DNA of 62,142 nt from Streptomyces olindensis (GTDB lineage: Bacteria > Actinomycetota > Actinomycetes > Streptomycetales > Streptomycetaceae): positions 13,561 to 75,702 of the forward strand of contig JJOH01000027.1 of the NCBI GenBank assembly GCA_000696115.1, given 5' to 3'. The notes beneath the pieces were generated by a model. It did no database searches and had not been told where the DNA came from. It was given only the letters and a program-made list of their open reading frames with translations. Every line of letters starts with the position of its first letter. The first letter of the stretch is position 1. The translations under genes were made by a program, and so were the position numbers. Below are positions 33,448 to 41,457 of this stretch, piece by piece.

Positions 33448-34707
33448 GTGAGTGAGGAGAAGTGGCCGCCGGTACCTCCGGAGGCGACGGGCTCGCGGCG
33501 GGAATGGCAGGAGTGGCTGTACCAAGTTCTGGCTGAGCGCAGCCCATGGAGGTCGGTGGATGAAGCCTGCAAGCAGGTCAAAAACCACGACACCGGGGTA
33601 TCCGAGTCGCGCCTGGGGGTGGACAGGGCCACGTTGCGCCGCTGGATGGAGCAGAAGCGACTGCCCAGAGCGAACACCTTCAAGACGTTCTGCAAGCGCT
33701 ACAACAACGCAGTGGAGGACCTCGACGGGTACTCGCCTATCTCTGACAAGGATCGGGACTGGGCGCTGGCTCTGCTGGACAGGATCAGACAAGAGGAATC
33801 CCCTGAGCAGCAGCTACAGGACGAGCGTGTCCAGTACGACTCCCTGAGCCGCGTGACAGCCGAGGTACAGGCGGAACGGGACGGGCTGCTGGCCGAACTT
33901 GCCGACGAGCGACGCACTGCGGCCGAACACTGCTACGCCGTGGAGCAACGACTGCACAAGCTGCAGGCCCGGCATCGCCGAGCCCAGCGTCGCCTGCGAC
34001 AGGAACGCCGCAAGAGGACAGCTGAGGCCGGGCGGCGGCAGCGAGAGGCCGCGGTGCATGCCGCAGCCCAGGAAGAACTCGCCCAAGCTCAGCGGATCAT
34101 CGCCGATCTGCGCCATGCCCTCACCGCGAGCGCCGAAGCCCACGAGCGTGCCCTCGCCGACCGCGACACGAAGCTGGCCGAGTACCGGGACGAACTGACA
34201 GCCCTGCGGGACCGCCTGGCCGCGCTGAACATGAGCCAGGCCGACCGCGACGCCGCTGGCGCCGTCGTGGGGGACGCCATCACAACCGCCGAGCAGGCCC
34301 ACGCACAGCTCCAGCACCGCGAGCCCGACCCCGACCAGCTCGCCCGCCGAGCTCGTCAGCAGGAAGTGATCGCGCGGCTTCGGGCCGCCGGCAGTGATGC
34401 GCAAGCAGTCCGGCGCATCCTGCGCACCGTTGCTGCCACCTGGAGTGACGAGGACATCGACATGCTCGTCCTCGTGCTGTGTCTCAAATCCCCGGGCAAC
34501 GACTGGGGGCCCGCTCTGGCTCGCCGCTTGGCCCGTCAAGCCCACGTGCGCTACTGGGTGCCGCCGGAACCGTTCGATGTTGAACGACTGGTGCGGGGGC
34601 CCGGCTACGGGACCAGATTGTGGTGCCAGCTGCGGGGGATCCGGCTGGTCACCCGTATGTCCTGGCCAGACACATTCTTCAAGCCCCTGCGCGGGGCCCG
34701 GGTCTGA
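33448..34707 (+). CDS. Long coiled-coil protein with N-terminal HTH-like region
   Basis: The GTG at 33448 starts MSEEKWPPVPPEATGSRREW; a TTG one codon upstream and an ATG at 33355 are alternatives. The first 100 residues look like a helix-turn-helix (GVDRATLRRWMEQKRLPRAN). Residues 120-320 are a highly charged coiled coil. The last 90 residues form a compact domain (WSDEDIDMLVLVLC, then WPDTFFKPLRG). It could be a DNA-bound structural or signalling protein. Its stop lies in the loop of a large hairpin. Confidence 0.65.
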   Translation: MSEEKWPPVPPEATGSRREWQEWLYQVLAERSPWRSVDEACKQVKNHDTGVSESRLGVDRATLRRWMEQKRLPRANTFKTFCKRYNNAVEDLDGYSPISDKDRDWALALLDRIRQEESPEQQLQDERVQYDSLSRVTAEVQAERDGLLAELADERRTAAEHCYAVEQRLHKLQARHRRAQRRLRQERRKRTAEAGRRQREAAVHAAAQEELAQAQRIIADLRHALTASAEAHERALADRDTKLAEYRDELTALRDRLAALNMSQADRDAAGAVVGDAITTAEQAHAQLQHREPDPDQLARRARQQEVIARLRAAGSDAQAVRRILRTVAATWSDEDIDMLVLVLCLKSPGNDWGPALARRLARQAHVRYWVPPEPFDVERLVRGPGYGTRLWCQLRGIRLVTRMSWPDTFFKPLRGARV

Positions 34708-34725
34708 GCCCCCGGGCCCCGCGCA
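34688..34725 (+). terminator. 15-bp hairpin enclosing the stop codon
   Basis: TGCGCGGGGCCCGGG and CCCGGGCCCCGCGCA pair perfectly around an eight-base loop that contains the TGA of the 33448 gene. Such stability should stop transcription. Confidence 0.7.
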
Positions 34726-34771
34726 CTCCGCATGCGGGGAAGAACACGGCGGAGGCTAGAGGAGTACGGCG

Positions 34772-34912
34772 GTGATGGTGGGGCCCCAGGACAGTGACGA
34801 CCGGCCAGAGGCGCAGGCCGTGCCACCGGTGCTGCGCCGGCCGACCGCCGGAGCGGGCGACAACATCACGGGTCCGCCAAAAAAATCTCCGCCATCGTGT
34901 CAAGAGAAATAG
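34772..34912 (+). CDS. Possible 46-residue protein
   Basis: A GTG with GAGGAG eight bases upstream opens a polar frame ending in PPKKSPPSCQEK. It lies between the hairpin and the next small gene. Coding is uncertain, and the AT-rich end is atypical. Confidence 0.35.
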   Translation: MMVGPQDSDDRPEAQAVPPVLRRPTAGAGDNITGPPKKSPPSCQEK

Positions 34913-34993
34913 CGGCTGAGCCCTCTCCAGTCATGTACGGCCACGGCCCCGCTACAGGGTGCTGAGGAGCCGCACACTGAAGGAGGTTGCTCA

Positions 34994-35179
34994 GTGGAGT
35001 TCGTCGTCATCGCGCTGTTCGTGGCCGGTGCTCTCACCCCCGCGCTCACGCGACTGTTGGACAGCGTGGCCTACCGGAACCGCGCCAACGGCAAGGCCGA
35101 GATCATCCGTGCCCAGCAGGGATCGCGGGAGGTGCCGGAGCTCACGGCTTCGGCGAAGCGGGGGAAGCGCCGTGGCTGA
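34994..35179 (+). CDS. Small membrane protein ahead of a sigma-like gene
   Basis: The GTG has GAAGGAGG seven bases upstream. The 61-residue protein has one N-terminal membrane helix (MEFVVIALFVAGALTPALTR) and a basic tail. It overlaps the next gene by eight bases, so they are made together. Confidence 0.65.
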   Translation: MEFVVIALFVAGALTPALTRLLDSVAYRNRANGKAEIIRAQQGSREVPELTASAKRGKRRG

Positions 35180-35867
35180 CACGAAGCCGACGCAGTCAGT
35201 GAACACCGCGGCCCTGGCCGCGGTGTTCGGCAAGGACGCGCCACGGATGACCGCTCTGGCCGCCCGCCTCCTGCGCGAGGCAGACATTCCCGAGTGCGTG
35301 GTCGGGGCCGAGGACGTGGTGCAGACCGCGTTCGAGAAGGCCCTGGGCATCCAGGACGTTCTGACCGAGCCGCGCGCGTACGTCTACAAGACGCTGCGCC
35401 GCGAGGTGTCATCCTGGGCGGTACGGCTGGGCCGGGAACGGCACTGGGAAACCGCACGGCTGGCCGAGCTACGCACCTCGCCGGAGCAGGGTCCGGACGT
35501 AGCCGCGATCGTCACCGACTGCATCGTCGTCCGGGACGGAGTCCGCCGCCTGCCCGGCAAGCAGGCCACCGCCGTGGTGGCGACCAAGATGTACGGCTTC
35601 ACCCAGCATGAGACAGCGCAGATGATGAGACGCCACCCCGGCGCGGTCGCGGTTCACGTCGCGCGGGCCGTCGCCGCGATGACCCTCTACCTGGCCCCGC
35701 TCTGCCTCGTCGTTCTGGGGTTCTGGCTGGGTGGAGCATGGCAGCTCCTCACGGCTGCTGGGGTCTGGCTCGGATCGGTGGTTGCGTACTCACTCCGACC
35801 TGCCGCGCCGCCGCCGCCCATGGCGGCCCCGGCATGCAGTCCCGGTCCCGTGCAGCAGAAAAGGTAG
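35172..35867 (+). CDS. Sigma-like protein with C-terminal membrane segments
   Basis: The GTG at 35172 is coupled to the small membrane gene. The 231-residue protein has a sigma region 2-like part (EDVVQTAFEKALGI, then EPRAYVYKTLRREVSSW), a region 4-like part (RLPGKQATAVVATKMYGFTQ, then HETAQMMRRHPGAVAVHVAR) and two membrane helices (about 162-205, TLYLAPLCLVVLGFWLGGAW). A membrane-tethered sigma-like protein is unusual; release or membrane sensing could control it. A 13-bp hairpin follows. Confidence 0.72.
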   Translation: MADTKPTQSVNTAALAAVFGKDAPRMTALAARLLREADIPECVVGAEDVVQTAFEKALGIQDVLTEPRAYVYKTLRREVSSWAVRLGRERHWETARLAELRTSPEQGPDVAAIVTDCIVVRDGVRRLPGKQATAVVATKMYGFTQHETAQMMRRHPGAVAVHVARAVAAMTLYLAPLCLVVLGFWLGGAWQLLTAAGVWLGSVVAYSLRPAAPPPPMAAPACSPGPVQQKR

Positions 35868-36192
35868 GCACGCAGCGACGTCAGCAGGTGACGATCTTGC
35901 GTCGGGCGCCGTCCGCCCGACGCAAGAAGCGCCGTAGCACGCAGATGAACGAGTCCGGGATCGGTGGAGGCTTATGTGTTGACCTAAGTCTCCGGCTTGG
36001 TCTGGTGCTGAGCGTAGTAGCTGTTTACTTCTCGTGGGGCGGGAGTTGACGCTTGGATGGCTCACTCGCCGTGGAGGAATACTCCGTTGCCGGTCTGTCA
36101 GTCCCCTGTGCTTTGATCAGATCGACCCGGCGCGGACATGTCACGTCTGTGGGGTGGCCTCGCGCTGTTCTGACCAAACAGGGGGTTACAAC
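35868..36192. other. 325-bp upstream region of the secreted nuclease gene
   Basis: No gene was seen. The 35896-35926 hairpin is at its left end, and the rest should hold the promoter of the 36193 gene; a TTGACG hexamer lies near 36046 without a clear -10 partner. Confidence 0.35.
35896..35926 (+). terminator. 13-bp perfect hairpin
   Basis: CTTGCGTCGGGCG and CGCCCGACGCAAG pair around a five-base loop, 28 bp after the sigma-like stop. Confidence 0.7.
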
Positions 36193-37704
36193 TTGAGACC
36201 GAGAACCATGCTGGCGGTGGGCGCTGTGACGCTGGGACTGCTGGGCAGTCATCTGGGCGTCGCGCAGGCGGCAGACGAGCCGGAAACGGGCGCGGACAGC
36301 TCGCTGACCACGAGTGTGCCCACGACCGATCCAGTCGCTGATGAGGTGTCACCGGAGTCGGAAGCCGCCGACGGTGACCCGGACGCCGCACCGTCGGCGG
36401 AAGACCTGGCCTTGGGCGCGGACAGTACGGCCGGGGGACCGGAGGCGGCCCCGGAAACCGCGGAGGACGGAGAGCGCGTCGGGCTGGCCGCCGGCCGGCA
36501 GGCCACCTGCGACGGGCGGGTGAAGGACGTTGCCGGGACTCCCGGCGCGCCGTACGCGGCCTGCGCTTCGCCCCTAGAGCCGGCGGTCGAGCTGACCTCC
36601 GACGAACAGGCTGTGCTGTCGCAACTTGAGGGTCCTGCCGACACCTCTGCGGCTGAGTCAGCCGTCCTGGCGGCCGAACCGGAAGCCGGGTTGGCCGGAT
36701 CAGAAGCCACGCCGCACACCGCCGCGGACGACACGGCCCCGTCGGTTGCACCGGCCGACGAGTCCGACACCGCGGCCGCGGCAGCCAGGCCCAAGCCGTG
36801 GAAGGAACCCAAGTGGTGCATCGACGCAGGTGTGGACAACACGTGGTACATCGAGCGCATGCGCGGCTGCGGCATCTGGCGTGCTGAGGTCAACGTCGAA
36901 GACGTGCGCACGGGCCGCAAGATCGGCGGTATCAAGTACATCGTCATCGGCTACTCCTTCTCCGCCCGCGACTCCAAGACATGGGCCTACCAGGTAAGGC
37001 TGCTTGAGACGAACCGGTGGGGGCGCGGGGTGAACGGCACCAAGGCGTCCGGGAGCGCTTCCTGCATCGGCAAGTGCAAGGTCGCGAAGAAGAACTTCCC
37101 GGGCCAGACGATCTCCAAGAGTGCCGAGCCCTACGGGCAGTTCTTCATGGACACCACCATCAACACCGGGGCCTCCAAGCAGCGGGGAACGGGCCGGAGC
37201 GTCGCCTCCTGGACGTTCAGCAACCGGGAGTGGGTGGCGCCGTCCGAGCCGACGAAGCTGTCCACCGTGGACGTCCGCTGCGACAACGCACTGCCCGGCG
37301 CTCCCCGCCAGGTCGGCTGCGTCACCCTCGCCGCTGTGCCAGTGCTCAGCTACAGCCAGACCGGCCCGTGGCCCGAGGTTGCCAAGCACATCAAGGACGC
37401 CCAGGCCACCGGGCTGCCGGGCAAGTACGGCACGACGAACTTCCTGACACGGCTCACCGACCGCAAGAAGAGCCAGGAGAACCGGGACAAGGCGTGCCCG
37501 TCGAGCCTGGAGCGCCCGCCGGGCAAGTCCTGCGACGAGTACCCCTTCGCCAGCACCTGGCAGGGCGCCAAGTACGGCAACGGCAAGTTCAGCCGCCGCA
37601 TGGTCAACGCCAAGCAGAACACCGATGCAGGCAAGGCCCTCAAGGGCTTCTACACCTACAGCCGCGTACTGGAAGGAGACCGGTTCCTGGTATGGATCAG
37701 GTAG
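36193..37704 (+). CDS. Secreted NucA/NucB-type nuclease-domain protein
   Basis: A TTG start gives a signal peptide (MLAVGAVTLGLLGSHLGVAQ, then AADEP); an ATG at 36208 is an alternative. The 503-residue protein has an acidic Ala/Glu/Pro-rich region to about 200, a middle domain, then CDEYPFASTWQGA near 445-457. That motif is the core of the NucA/NucB deoxyribonuclease family. The long acidic part may keep the basic nuclease inactive or aid export. The next gene may encode its inhibitor. It could digest external DNA or act against neighbours. Confidence 0.75.
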   Translation: MRPRTMLAVGAVTLGLLGSHLGVAQAADEPETGADSSLTTSVPTTDPVADEVSPESEAADGDPDAAPSAEDLALGADSTAGGPEAAPETAEDGERVGLAAGRQATCDGRVKDVAGTPGAPYAACASPLEPAVELTSDEQAVLSQLEGPADTSAAESAVLAAEPEAGLAGSEATPHTAADDTAPSVAPADESDTAAAAARPKPWKEPKWCIDAGVDNTWYIERMRGCGIWRAEVNVEDVRTGRKIGGIKYIVIGYSFSARDSKTWAYQVRLLETNRWGRGVNGTKASGSASCIGKCKVAKKNFPGQTISKSAEPYGQFFMDTTINTGASKQRGTGRSVASWTFSNREWVAPSEPTKLSTVDVRCDNALPGAPRQVGCVTLAAVPVLSYSQTGPWPEVAKHIKDAQATGLPGKYGTTNFLTRLTDRKKSQENRDKACPSSLERPPGKSCDEYPFASTWQGAKYGNGKFSRRMVNAKQNTDAGKALKGFYTYSRVLEGDRFLVWIR

Positions 37705-37735
37705 ACCCAGCCAGATGAGACCAGACGAGGCCACC

Positions 37736-38338
37736 GTGAACGAGCCCGCCCGTACAGGCACCGCCCTTGTGCACGCGGAATACCACCTCTTCCAGATCAC
37801 GGACCCGCAAGGGCCTGCGGCCGACGACCTGGACGCAAGCCACACCGGCCTGGTGTCCGCCGATGGCGGAGCCATCGAGGTGACCACCGGGATCCACACC
37901 GGAGACGTCCACGTTACGGTCGAGCCGCACTCCCAGCGGCCCGACCCTGACTCAGGCTGGGAAGAGATCGCTGAGATCTCATGCAACTCCCCCTCCGGGG
38001 AACTGCTCGTGACGTCCTTTATGGACGATCCGGCGGATCTGCCCTCGCTGGCCTCTCAGGGCCCCGGGGCGTACCGGCTGCGCGTCCACGCGCGCGGCCG
38101 GGACAGGGCCGTCGACCAGACGACGGTGGATGAAGCTGTGGAGTCGTATCTGATCCAGAGCTGGCCCGCTGCCCACCAGGACGCTCTTCTGCTGAAGGCG
38201 ACCGACGCCTACGGGGCCCAGGTACGAGCTCAGCCGGCTGACGACACCATCGTCATCGACCATGAGGACTCACTCGAGACCCAGACCGGCCGGGAACGCG
38301 ACATCCTGCATCGGGCTGAACGCGGCGACTACTCCTGA
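37736..38338 (+). CDS. Possible ComJ/Nin-like immunity protein
   Basis: The GTG at 37736 has GAGG seven bases upstream; an ATG at 37715 would add seven residues. The 200-residue protein has a beta-rich pattern: ALVHAEYHLFQITD, IEVTTGIHTGDVHVTVE, WEEIAEISC, ELLVTSF and PGAYRLRVHARGRD. The layout recalls ComJ (Nin), the inhibitor of Bacillus NucA, and it lies 31 bp after the nuclease gene. The match is by general pattern only, so the role is a hypothesis. Confidence 0.55.
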   Translation: MNEPARTGTALVHAEYHLFQITDPQGPAADDLDASHTGLVSADGGAIEVTTGIHTGDVHVTVEPHSQRPDPDSGWEEIAEISCNSPSGELLVTSFMDDPADLPSLASQGPGAYRLRVHARGRDRAVDQTTVDEAVESYLIQSWPAAHQDALLLKATDAYGAQVRAQPADDTIVIDHEDSLETQTGRERDILHRAERGDYS

Positions 38339-38355
38339 TCCGCGGTCATGCGCGC

Positions 38356-38390
38356 CTTCGGTTGGGGCGGCCGTGCCGCCCCAACCGAAG
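38356..38390 (+). terminator. 16-bp perfect hairpin
   Basis: CTTCGGTTGGGGCGGC and GCCGCCCCAACCGAAG with a CGT loop, 18 bp after the possible immunity gene. It is a clear terminator for the nuclease pair. Confidence 0.8.
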
Positions 38391-38558
38391 AACACCTCGG
38401 GGAGCTCCGGTGCGACGGCTCTAAATCTTGGGCCCGGGGTTCCTGGGCTGCCCTCCCATTCGATGGTCGCTCCAGTCGATGCCGTCGTCCTGCTCCTCAC
38501 TCAACGCGAGCCCGAGGAACCCGAGAAGGGGAGCTGCGATTCACCGCCTGAGCACACA

Positions 38559-38622
38559 TCTCCGGCCGCAGGAAGCGAGTCGATGGGCTGACACGCCCGA
38601 TCACCTGTCCTGCGGCCGGAGA
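38559..38622. repeat. 15-bp inverted repeat with 34-bp spacer
   Basis: TCTCCGGCCGCAGGA and TCCTGCGGCCGGAGA are perfect complements. The long spacer makes a simple terminator less likely; it could be a binding or recombination site. Confidence 0.5.
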
Positions 38623-38696
38623 ACTCATTGTGCACCGGCTCACCCGGCACCTGTCCGTCCTCGACGTCATCTGGATCGGGTAGCCACCACGAGACA

Positions 38697-38739
38697 ACGG
38701 CCCGACCCCGGCATTGCAGCGGCCGGGGTCGGGCCGTTT
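38697..38739 (+). terminator. 17-bp hairpin followed by T residues
   Basis: AACGGCCCGACCCCGGC and GCCGGGGTCGGGCCGTT pair perfectly around a nine-base loop, with one more T directly after. It precedes the nuclease remnant. Confidence 0.65.
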
Positions 38740-38767
38740 CGTGCCGCCGTTTGCTGCGCCGAGTACC

Positions 38768-38847
38768 GGTGGGCAGCAGGATCGCGGCCGCTGTGGGAAC
38801 TGCTGCGCACGGTCCCTCCGCCTCGTCGGGAGTCAGAACTGTCCTGA
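38768..38847 (+). pseudogene. 3' remnant of an Mrr-type nuclease gene
   Basis: The frame reads GSRPLWELLRTVPPPRRESELS before TGA, matching the end of the intact nuclease at 27359-28060 (GSRPLWELLRAVPPPRRPTSLS). Nothing recognisable of the rest remains. It marks loss or rearrangement of a second copy. Confidence 0.65.
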
Positions 38848-39031
38848 CGGGCTGTTCGTGCAGCAGCGAGCGCCGGCAACGGCGTACTGCTCACGCGCGC
38901 AGCGCCCGCTCGGAGGTGACAAGAGACCGCAATCAGCGGAGGTGGTGGTTCTGGCTCTCGGGAGGCAGGACTTGCCGGGAGCCAGAACCGTATCGGCTGG
39001 CGGTCTCCTCATCCTGAGGGCGGGGGCTTGG

Positions 39032-39553
39032 CTACGGGGTGCGCCACAGGACGTAGGTGTGCGCGGGCGTACTCCGCTTGTGCATGTAGACCTTCACCTG
39101 GTGGGTCCTCTTGTCAGCCGTGATGGTGAAGCTGGTCTTCCAGGTGCCGGGAGCGCGGCAGGGCCAGCCGACCTTGGGGATGCAGGTCTGCGACTGGAAG
39201 GTCGCTTCGTAGCGGGCGAACCGGTTCCACTTGTTCTGGCCGGTTTCGGTGATCCGCAGCTTGGAGTCTTCCGCGACGGTCAGGCCGAGATTGTCTGCGG
39301 TGGCGTTGAGTTCGATGCTGGATTCCTTTTTCCAGCTGGCGGGGTTCTTGGTCGGGCAGACGAGGACGTCCATGTTCCATTCCCCGTAGCGGGGGGATGT
39401 CCAGCTGCCCGGGTACAGGGTCACGCGGGTGTTCTCACAGGCTGCCGTCTGCTGTGCGGGTGCTGCGGAGCCTTGAACGGTCGTGACGGTGATCGCTGCA
39501 CCGGCGATCAGGCCGCAGGCGGCGGTGGCGGTGGCCAGGCGCTGGAGTCTCAC
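39032..39553 (-). CDS. Exported protein, paralogue 1
   Basis: The GTG at 39553 has GGAGG upstream. The 173-residue protein has a signal peptide (LATATAACGLIAGAAITVTT) and a mature part with CENTRVTLYPGSWTSPRYGE, WNMDVLVCP, CIPKVGWPC and a C-terminal Lys-rich strand. Four Cys suggest disulfides. It is related to the next gene (YPG, RYGE, VCP and WPC in the same order). Function is unknown. Confidence 0.72.
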   Translation of the reverse strand: MRLQRLATATAACGLIAGAAITVTTVQGSAAPAQQTAACENTRVTLYPGSWTSPRYGEWNMDVLVCPTKNPASWKKESSIELNATADNLGLTVAEDSKLRITETGQNKWNRFARYEATFQSQTCIPKVGWPCRAPGTWKTSFTITADKRTHQVKVYMHKRSTPAHTYVLWRTP

Positions 39554-39609
39554 GGGCTTCCTCCGTTGAGGGGCATGACGGGGTGATGTCGGGTGATCGG
39601 TTGAATGGA

Positions 39610-40143
39610 TCACGGCGTGCGGTACAGGGCCAGGCCGCGCGGCATCGTGCTTTCGACGGGTCCGCCGTAGACGACGCGGACCTTGCCGCTCTTCTTGTCG
39701 GCGAGGAGAGCGAAGCCGACCTCGACCTTGTAGGTACGGGTGCAGGGCCACTCGACGTACGGAACGCAGTCCTTGAGCACGAAGCTGCCCATGTAGGTGG
39801 CGTTGCGGTTGTTGTTGTTCTCGCCGGCGGCGAGGGTCTTCAGGCTGGCTGACTTGAGCAGGTAACCGGCCGACGTGCCGGTGTTGTTTGTGGCGGCGGT
39901 GGCGTTGGTGTCCCAGCCGGCCGCGTCTTCCTTGGGGCAGACGGTGACTTCGAAGTCGACCTCGCCGTAGCGCACATGGGTCAGTCCGTCGCCGGGGAAG
40001 ACCTTGACGTGCTGCGGCTTGCAGCTGGCGGCTTCCTGGGTGGCGTGTGCCGGGCTCAGGACGGCCACGGCACCGGCCAGGACACCCGCCACAGCGGTGA
40101 TCGCGAGTGTGCGGCGATTCTTCGGGATGCGTGCGCTGGTCAC
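39610..40143 (-). CDS. Exported protein, paralogue 2
   Basis: The GTG at 40143 has GGAG four bases upstream. The 177-residue protein has a signal peptide (LAITAVAGVLAGAVAVLSPA) and CKPQHVKVFPGDGLTHVRYG, VTVCPKED and CVPYVEWPC. Motif order and Cys positions match the gene at 39032, so the two arose by tandem duplication and diverged. Both may bind a cell-surface target. Function is unknown. Confidence 0.72.
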   Translation of the reverse strand: MTSARIPKNRRTLAITAVAGVLAGAVAVLSPAHATQEAASCKPQHVKVFPGDGLTHVRYGEVDFEVTVCPKEDAAGWDTNATAATNNTGTSAGYLLKSASLKTLAAGENNNNRNATYMGSFVLKDCVPYVEWPCTRTYKVEVGFALLADKKSGKVRVVYGGPVESTMPRGLALYRTP

Positions 40144-40536
40144 AGTGCTCCTTCGGATCGGACAAGGGGCGGAACCGCGGGGTTGCCGGGGATGCGCGTC
40201 GGCGTCCCCGCGTTGCTTTCGGCAAAACCGGCTGCAACCACAAGGTGCGGGCTTTGCGATAGCCGTGACGCGATGCGATGCGGCGTCATCGGCGAGGTGC
40301 TGGCCGGTCGAGGAACAGCGTTGCGGGCATCGCCGGCCCCCGGCAAGGCGTAGGGCGGCCGGGACAGTCCGGAAGTGTCCGCCCAGCTCAGACGGGCCGT
40401 TAGGTGTCCCGAGGGCTGTTGTGTGAGCGGCTCGGACGGTCCCGGACTGTCCGGGAGGCCAGCAGATCTTGTCGGACGGATGACCGCCGCAGAAGGCTTC
40501 CTCCAAGCCCAACTCTCAAGGGCCCAGGAGGTTGTG
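40144..40536. other. 393-bp divergent promoter region
   Basis: It lies between the leftward exported-protein gene and the rightward hydrolase. Three GGACNGTCC palindromes lie here. No gene was seen. Confidence 0.45.
40362..40452. promoter_or_regulatory. Three GGACNGTCC palindromes
   Basis: Copies lie at 40362-40370 (A centre), 40434-40442 (G centre) and 40444-40452 (T centre, extended to CCCGGACTGTCCGGG at 40441-40455). The last two are 10 bp apart, one helical turn. They probably bind a dimeric regulator between divergent genes. Confidence 0.6.
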
Positions 40537-41439
40537 ATGAGGATGCACAAGCGAACGGTTTCCACCCGTCACAAGGCGCAGACTGCAGGCCGCACCCGTG
40601 GACGGCACGCTCGTCCCACGCGCAGGAGGGCAGCGATGCGCAGGGCAGTGCGGTATGTCCAAGTGGTCCTCGCTGTGTGCGTGACGGGGATCGTCTCCGT
40701 TGTGGTGGGCGCGATCCTGGGCGTGCAGGGGTCCTCTCCCGCGGCGGCACCGGCACCGGCACCTGTCGTCGTGGAGGAGACGCCAGATGCCCTGCCGAAG
40801 CGGGCTCCGGTCACCCCGCGAAAGCCCGCCACGGTGACCAAGGTCGTTCTGGGCCCCGGCGACACCCTTTCGGCACTGGCCGAACGCCACGGCACCACCG
40901 TGAAGAAACTTCAGCGGCTCAATGGGCTGGGCACCTCGACCCTCATCTACGCAGGCGACACCTTGCGCATCCGTCCCGCCCCGAGCACGGCAACCGATCC
41001 CGAGATCGTCGCCCGTTCCCACCCGCCTGTCCGGTCTGAGCCGGACCAACCCTCCACCTCGGGCAAGCGCCGCTTGCCCGAGGCCTCCGGACGGGCAGCG
41101 AAGGCTGTCGCGTACGCCCACGCGCAACTCGGCAAGCCCTACATCTGGGGCGGTACCGGCCCGCACGGCTTCGACTGCTCCGGCCTGGTGATGCGGGCCT
41201 GGAAGAACGCCGGCGTCGACCTGCCTCGCACCACATGGCAGCAGATCCGCTCCGGAGAGGCGACCACCCGCGCCCGGCTTGTCCCGGGTGACCTGGTGCT
41301 CAGTTACGGCGGCGGCCACGTCCAGCTCTACATCGGCAACGGCAAGGTCATCCACGCACCCCGCTCCGGCAGCACCGTCACCATCGCACCCCTGCCGCCG
41401 CCCTCACAGGTCGTCGCCTACCGCCACATCACCGCATAA
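40537..41439 (+). CDS. LysM and NlpC/P60 cell-wall hydrolase
   Basis: The ATG at 40537 follows AGGAGG by five bases. The 300-residue protein has a basic start, a membrane helix (about 39-60), a Pro-rich linker, a LysM domain (about 104-148, LGPGDTLSALAERHGTTVKK) that binds peptidoglycan, and an NlpC/P60 domain with catalytic Cys in GFDCSG near 213 and His in GGHVQLYIG near 263. It should cleave peptide stems in the cell wall. It may remodel the wall or help the nearby exported proteins act. Confidence 0.9.
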   Translation: MRMHKRTVSTRHKAQTAGRTRGRHARPTRRRAAMRRAVRYVQVVLAVCVTGIVSVVVGAILGVQGSSPAAAPAPAPVVVEETPDALPKRAPVTPRKPATVTKVVLGPGDTLSALAERHGTTVKKLQRLNGLGTSTLIYAGDTLRIRPAPSTATDPEIVARSHPPVRSEPDQPSTSGKRRLPEASGRAAKAVAYAHAQLGKPYIWGGTGPHGFDCSGLVMRAWKNAGVDLPRTTWQQIRSGEATTRARLVPGDLVLSYGGGHVQLYIGNGKVIHAPRSGSTVTIAPLPPPSQVVAYRHITA

Positions 41440-41457
41440 GCCCGGCCGATGCCCAGC

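Larger units (their letters stand above)
38339..39031. other. Gene-poor stretch with hairpins and remnants
   Basis: About 690 bp between the possible immunity gene and the leftward exported gene. It has three strong inverted repeats (38356-38390, 38559-38622, 38697-38739) and the 3' end of an Mrr-type nuclease gene (38768-38847). No intact gene is supported. Confidence 0.45.
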
